A stretch of 64,000 nucleotides of DNA from positions 818,501-882,500 of the forward strand of contig CM072341.1 in NCBI GenBank assembly GCA_036874045.1, written 5' to 3'. The stretch is from Cymodocea nodosa (Eukaryota > Streptophyta > Magnoliopsida > Alismatales > Cymodoceaceae). The notes beneath the pieces are model-generated. The model was not told where the DNA came from and ran no database searches. It was given only the letters and a program-made list of their open reading frames with translations. The translations under genes and the position numbers were made by a program. This document shows, one piece after another, positions 59,527 to 64,000 of the stretch (positions are counted from its first letter, which is position 1; each line of letters starts with the position of its first letter).

Positions 59527-60363
59527 AACAATAATTTTGAATGAAGTACATTTTTGTAGTCAGGAAGCTTATACCAAATATCAAGAAATAAGGGGTTACG
59601 ACATTATTTACAGTAGACCAGTAAATTGGGATGGAATGCAAGAAATCAAAGAATTATTTGAATTCCAAGGTCTACTGCAATTTATATATCAAGAAAGAGG
59701 GCATGTAGTATACGAGAATTTAGTGCCCTGTTTCTATGCAAATTTGAGAGAAAGAGAAGGAGGATTAATTTCAAATGCGGAGGAAGCTGATGTACAGATA
59801 ACACCAGAGCTTCTCCACAACATTTTTGGTTTAAAGAATGAAGGAACAAAAATTTTGGAAAATACAACTATAGTTGAATGGACTGAACAGCAAATTAAGG
59901 ATTGTTTAGCTATCAATCCTAGTGTGCCATTATTAAACATATTTAAGCGTTTAAATGGTAAAGCACACATGGTAGCTAACATTCTGATTAAGAATGTTTA
60001 TCAACGATAGGGCCATGACATAAAATTAAGTCAATTTGTCAAATGGACCACATATGCAGTTGTAAATAAGATCCAAATAAATTGGTCTACAGTTTTTATC
60101 TCCAAGCTGAAAACAATGAAGAAGAAATTATTTTATGGAGATTTGATTCCATTGCTGATGGTGAACTATATTGATTTCACTAAATAGACATCAAAAAGGA
60201 TCAGATTAAGAACCATTTCAGTGAAAGAATACAGAAATTTTGTAGCTACAGAACTAGCTGTACCTTCTGGAGGAATTACAAGAGTAGTAGAGATGATTAA
60301 TCAATTAGAGTTTCAATTAGAAAAACTCCAGAAGGAAGTAGATGAGCTTAGGCATAGAGATTA
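59527..60363 (+). mobile_element. Athila-type extra ORF (ATHILA ORF1 / plant transposon protein-like)
   Basis: From about 59560 a reading frame (168 codons in the track frame to 60010, with coding-like sequence continuing to about 60360) carries words such as GYDIIYSRPVNWDG, QERGHVVYENLVPCFYANLR and ITPELLHNIFGLKNEG. These resemble the ATHILA ORF1 or 'putative plant transposon protein' domain found as an additional ORF in Athila/Tat elements. A coiled-coil-like end (INQLEFQLEKLQKEVDEL) closes it. It sits directly after a truncated LTR, so it is out of normal order. A fossil with few breaks. The assignment is from pattern memory, not a search. Confidence 0.6.
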
Positions 60364-61470
60364 AATTGTATTGTTCGTCTACTTGTGTAAAATTGTATAA
60401 AATTGTATGATGTACTTTTAATGTAATTGATTCATATTAATGAATGTAAATTTTTCAGATGCAATTTTCATACGTGTTTTGGATGTGAAATGAATGGAAT
60501 TTATTGAATATTATGTAATTTGTGAAAATTTATGAATGAATATGTAATAGATTTACAATTTGCTGAATGATAGGATAACTGCTTAAAAATTTCTGCATGA
60601 TATAAGGTAAAATGTAAATTCTGCATAACATAAAATGACCTGCAAGTTAAATCTTTATATAATGCTCAGATTTAAACGTATTTTAATTAGAATGATGCAT
60701 TAATGACATAGATTTAACTTTATTACAGTTAGCAGAATGAAAAAAAAAAAAAAAAGAACAGAGAGGAACTTACGAGAGTAAAACTTAGATGTTGCTAAGT
60801 GTTAACTCAACGAAGTAAGTCTGTTGAGTTAACCGTAACTCCACGAGGTCAGTAATATAATATAAGGTCACTCCGTTGAGTTATCTGTAACTCAACGAAG
60901 TTAGTCCGTGGAGTTAGCAACAGTAACGGATTGTATTCTGTTGAGTTTTCTGTAACTCAATGAGGTTAGTTTGTGGATTAAGCAGAACGATTATTCTTTT
61001 AACCACGAACGAAACTTCGTCGGTTTAGCGGTTACCAAAATTTGAAATTAGTAGTGGTACACGTACCCATATAAACAGGAACCACGATGCATGTTGCAAA
61101 CCACGTTCTTGCAAGGAGATTTATTCACTTTATGGATGCGCAATATATATATAAAATAGAATGTTATTTACGAGTTACCAGCACTTTTAAAAGAAAGGAG
61201 AATGCTTTAGAGGAATTGGAAGGAGAAGTAGTTGATTCAACTTCATCCGACAACAAATATTTATAGAATGGAAAACTTCAGACTAGTATGTAATTAATCT
61301 TCTACTATTTATTTATGAGCACATGGACTCGTTCTCTAAGCACTAAACAATTAGTAAGAACACCTACCTAGGAATTTTCATTGCAGAGGAGTACTGAAAA
61401 ATTTTCTGAACTGAACTTTAACGAAATTCTTTAGGGTGTAGCTAACCTTTCTTTAAAAGAGAACTTAGAG
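60364..61470. other. Leader-like non-coding region with hairpin words
   Basis: AT-rich DNA. 60800-60990 has four GTTGAGTT(A)...TAACTCAAC pairs, the same family of words as in the LTRs and in 62715-62775. A (A)15 run lies near 60739. The last 160 bases may belong to the start of gag. No separate gene. Confidence 0.45.
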
Positions 61471-62650
61471 ATGGCTGCTCCAGTAGAAAAACCATTAGGA
61501 GAGATTCTGTATTCTGAATTAGTTGATGAACCTTCATGTATTCGATTGCCAAACTTTAAGGGACATAGGTTTGAACTGAAATCTAATTATATTAGTCAAT
61601 TACCACATTTTCATGGATTAGAAAGAGAGGATGCCTATTATTTCCTTAGAGAATTTAACGAAGTTTGTCAAATGATGAAAATGCCGAACATGAGTATAGA
61701 TGCTATTAAACTTAGATATATCCCTTTTTCTTTAAAAGACATAGCTAAGAGATGGTTATATACTCTGTCGCCTGATTCAATTTCTACATGGATTGAATTT
61801 TGCTCTATTTTTCTGGAAAAATATTATCCAACACATCAAACGATTAAAAAGAAGAAGGAAATATTAATTTGTAGCCAAAAACAGGGTGAATCATTCTGGA
61901 AATATTTTGAAAGATTTAAAGATTTACTGACTCAATGTCCACATCATGAAATGAGTAGAGCACAACTAATAGGTATAATTTATGAAGGCATAGATGTTTC
62001 AACGAAATCTTTATTAGAATCTACTTGTCAAAATGGATTTTTAAAATTATGTAGTGAAGAAGCATGGGCATATTTAGAGAATTTTGCAAAAAGAACTGCA
62101 TAGTGGGAAAATTCGGCTGAAGCTATTGTAGATAAAAGAAAATTGCCAAGAGGAATGCATGAAATAGATTCCAATACTATGCTTGAGGTGAAATTAAATG
62201 AATTAACAAAGAAAATAGAAGAGTTATCATTAAATCAAAAGCTAGAATGCAAACATAAATGACTTAGATATTATTTATGCTAGAAACCAGAGAGATAACT
62301 TGGGAAATTCTTATCATCCTAATTGGAGAAATCACCTGAATTTATCTTGGAGAAACAACATTTTCTAGGGAGGAGAAAATATAAATGAGAAAAACAAAAG
62401 TTATGAAGTATTAATTGAACAAGGAGCTAGAATAGAGAAATTATAAAAGATAATCCAACAAGTAAACAATCGTCTAGAATTTATATTTGGAAATGTTGCA
62501 ATTCAAAATCAGAATAGAAATATATCACATAGATAGAAGGAACCAATGGAAGTGAGACCTACTAGAGGATTGCCAATACAAGCTATACCTAATCCTGTCA
62601 ATAGAACGGTTAATGAAATTGATACCTCTTCTAAGAGGGCGGCTGAATGA
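61471..62650 (+). mobile_element. Athila/Tat gag region
   Basis: The 210-codon frame 61471-62103 is a Retrotrans_gag-type capsid domain: FELKSNYISQLPHFHGLERE, FNEVCQMMKM, LRYIPFSLKDIAKRWLYTL, WIEFCSIFLEKYYP, FWKYFERFKDLLTQCPHH, then SLLESTCQNGFLKL. This is the Athila/Tat form. Gag-like sequence continues to the end near 62650 (NRTVNEIDTSSKRAAE). It looks better preserved than fragments 1-5 but is broken, with a handful of breaks. It is followed not by protease but by an F-box gene. Confidence 0.85.
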
Positions 62651-62841
62651 AGCAGCATATCTGAAGCAACTATCTATATGTTTATATGTTTTTTTTTGTT
62701 TTTTTTTATAGTATCGTAGAGTTAATTTTTAACTCAACGAACTTAGTTCGTTGAGTTATGCCTTAACTCCACGAGGGTGTGCAGTATCATGCTAATTTTT
62801 GTCTCTACTAAATGTTTGTTTGTGTTTTACAGAATCGACAA
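62651..62841 (+). promoter_or_regulatory. Spacer with hairpin words and a splice-acceptor-like site
   Basis: It holds GTTAATTTTTAACTCAACG and CGTTGAGTTATGCCTTAAC. It ends in a pyrimidine-rich TTTGTTTGTGTTTTACAG at 62815-62832, a good plant 3' splice site, ten bases before the F-box ATG. This suggests the F-box reading frame could start inside a second exon. Confidence 0.4.
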
Positions 62842-64000
62842 ATGGAATTGATGCAATTACCGTTGGATGCACTAAGGGAAGTACTGAGTAACTTGTCAAC
62901 TAAAGATCTGTGCAGGCTGTGTTGTGTATCAAAGGAAATTAAAGATTGTATTGAAGAAAAATATTTTCAGAGACTACAAGCTGCAAAAATGACTAATATT
63001 AGAGATGGATTCATATGGAGGTTATTTAATCATAGTTCAAATACCCATGAATATCTGGCTGTGGAAGAAACTACTAGAATTCCTCCCAGCATTAGAAGGA
63101 ATAAATCATATAATGGGGATAGATGAAGGATTAATCATATACAAGATGAGACCAAGGTATGCAAGTTTATTATTATCTGATATTTTGATAAGAAATCCTA
63201 TAACAGGAGAAGAATGGAATATAGGAAGACCTAATAGATTTGAAGCACCAATTGTAAATTGTGGGTCAGCTTTAATATTTTCTGATAAAAATTCTGCAAT
63301 TCTTGAAAAATTATATTATTGGAGACCTACAAAAAATTGGGGTGAAGATTGACGCTTAAGTGTGTATAATTTTTTGAACAGATATTGGAATGAAAATATT
63401 ATGATATATCTAGTACAGAAATCATTAATTAACCAAACACATGTCATACTTGATGGATATATATATCTAGTCACGAAGATATCATTAGCATATGGATATG
63501 ATTTATACATAGTGAGCATAGACATTTATGATGAATATATAGAAATTTTACCTATATCGAGTGAAATAGCTAAACCACCATCTGCAGAATTTAATGAAAT
63601 TCAAATAGGAATGTGGTATAATGAAGAAGATGATCCTACTTTATATCTGATAAGATGGTGGGATGAACTGATGAAATTTCAAATATGGATTATGGAAGAC
63701 AGAAATGAATGGAAGTGGGAAGAGGAGTATATTGAAATAGATGTAGAAATAGAAACTACTACATTACCTTGGAACCAAAAAGGATCCCTTTCTGCATTAC
63801 ATATCATTAATGGTAATACACTAGTATTTGGAATTTATAATATATTACATGTTTACAAATTAAGAAGAAACAAGAACTGCATTAAAACAGAATTAATAGC
63901 AAGAAGAACTATGCCTAAAAAGTTTGCTTGGACTGATACATTTATTCCCTTTCTACTTTTCAATCATCTTTTTAAGCTTATTTTTGTATGTTTAATGTTG
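62842..64000 (+). pseudogene. F-box protein gene, disrupted and running off the window
   Basis: From the ATG at 62842 the protein begins with an F-box: MELMQLPLDALREVLSNL, then STKDLCRLCCVSKEIKD, about residues 3-45. F-box proteins bind SKP1 in SCF ubiquitin ligases. After about residue 75 the coding sense moves to another frame (63005-63349: PALEGINHIMGIDEGLIIY, LIRNPITGEEWNIGRP), typical of the start of an F-box-associated beta domain. A TGA at 63350-63352 interrupts it. The same frame then stays open from 63353 to the window end (about 215 codons: RWWDELMKFQIWIMEDRNEW, SALHIINGNTLVFGIYN). So there is one frame change and one in-frame stop. An intron at the frame change is possible but no clear sites were seen. 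It sits directly behind an Athila/Tat gag, so it may be a captured host gene. Confidence 0.65.

Noticed and set aside
1-64000. CRISPR arrays, tRNA and rRNA genes
   Set aside because: No array of spaced identical repeats with unique spacers exists. The tandem arrays are satellites in plant DNA. No tRNA-like A/B box pair or rRNA sequence was recognised.

Overview
The window is nuclear DNA from a land plant, most likely a flowering plant. It is AT-rich with widely spaced small genes, plant-type TATA boxes and AATAAA signals, secreted glycine-rich protein (GRP) genes, and LTR retrotransposons of the plant Ty3/gypsy Athila/Tat type whose primer sites resemble a tRNA-Asp complement. I could not identify the species. 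All homology statements come from reading the sequence, not from a search.

Layout. 1-3.2 kb: a decayed LTR retrotransposon ending in a polypurine tract and a complete-looking LTR (2120-3176). 3.9-5.4 kb: a large intact GRP gene on the minus strand (463 aa). 5.4-10.9 kb: sparse AT-rich intergenic DNA. 10.9-12.3 kb: a second intact GRP gene on the plus strand (417 aa). 13.1-14.6 kb: two adjoining minisatellites, about 88 bp and 29-30 bp. 15-21 kb: dispersed repeats, a GC island, a possible Copia LTR, and one small secreted-protein gene (18352-18717). 22-27 kb: two degraded copies of a small Tyr/Lys-rich GRP gene with long shared upstream segments, separated by an LTR-like AT-rich repeat. 28-33 kb and 46-54.8 kb: two direct copies of one segmental duplication. 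Each carries a dead GRP gene and a copy of the small GRP gene; only the first copy (31567-31965) is intact. The second duplicate also holds a 3.2-kb DNA transposon with TTA target duplications (47298-50490), and inside that a 79-bp hairpin satellite. 33-43 kb and 54-60 kb: many pieces of one Athila/Tat family, joined in tandem to pieces of the GRP upstream segment. 43.4-45.7 kb (minus) and 56.3-58.3 kb (plus): facing copies of that family's roughly 2.26-kb LTR. 59.5-62.7 kb: an Athila-type extra ORF and a gag gene. 62.8 kb to the window end: a disrupted F-box gene.

How it fits together. The host genes are mainly GRPs that share a signal peptide followed directly by an R-[VI]-L motif, so they look like one secreted, probably cell-wall, family that has expanded locally. 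The small-GRP promoter and upstream region was copied repeatedly, and Athila/Tat fragments were carried along as composite tandem units. The result is one intact small-GRP gene, several dead copies, and a record of duplication, inversion, transposon insertion and satellite growth. The most unusual items are the composite host/retroelement tandem array, the hairpin satellite inside a TIR element, and the F-box gene beside the Athila gag. Retroelement pieces are treated as fossils.
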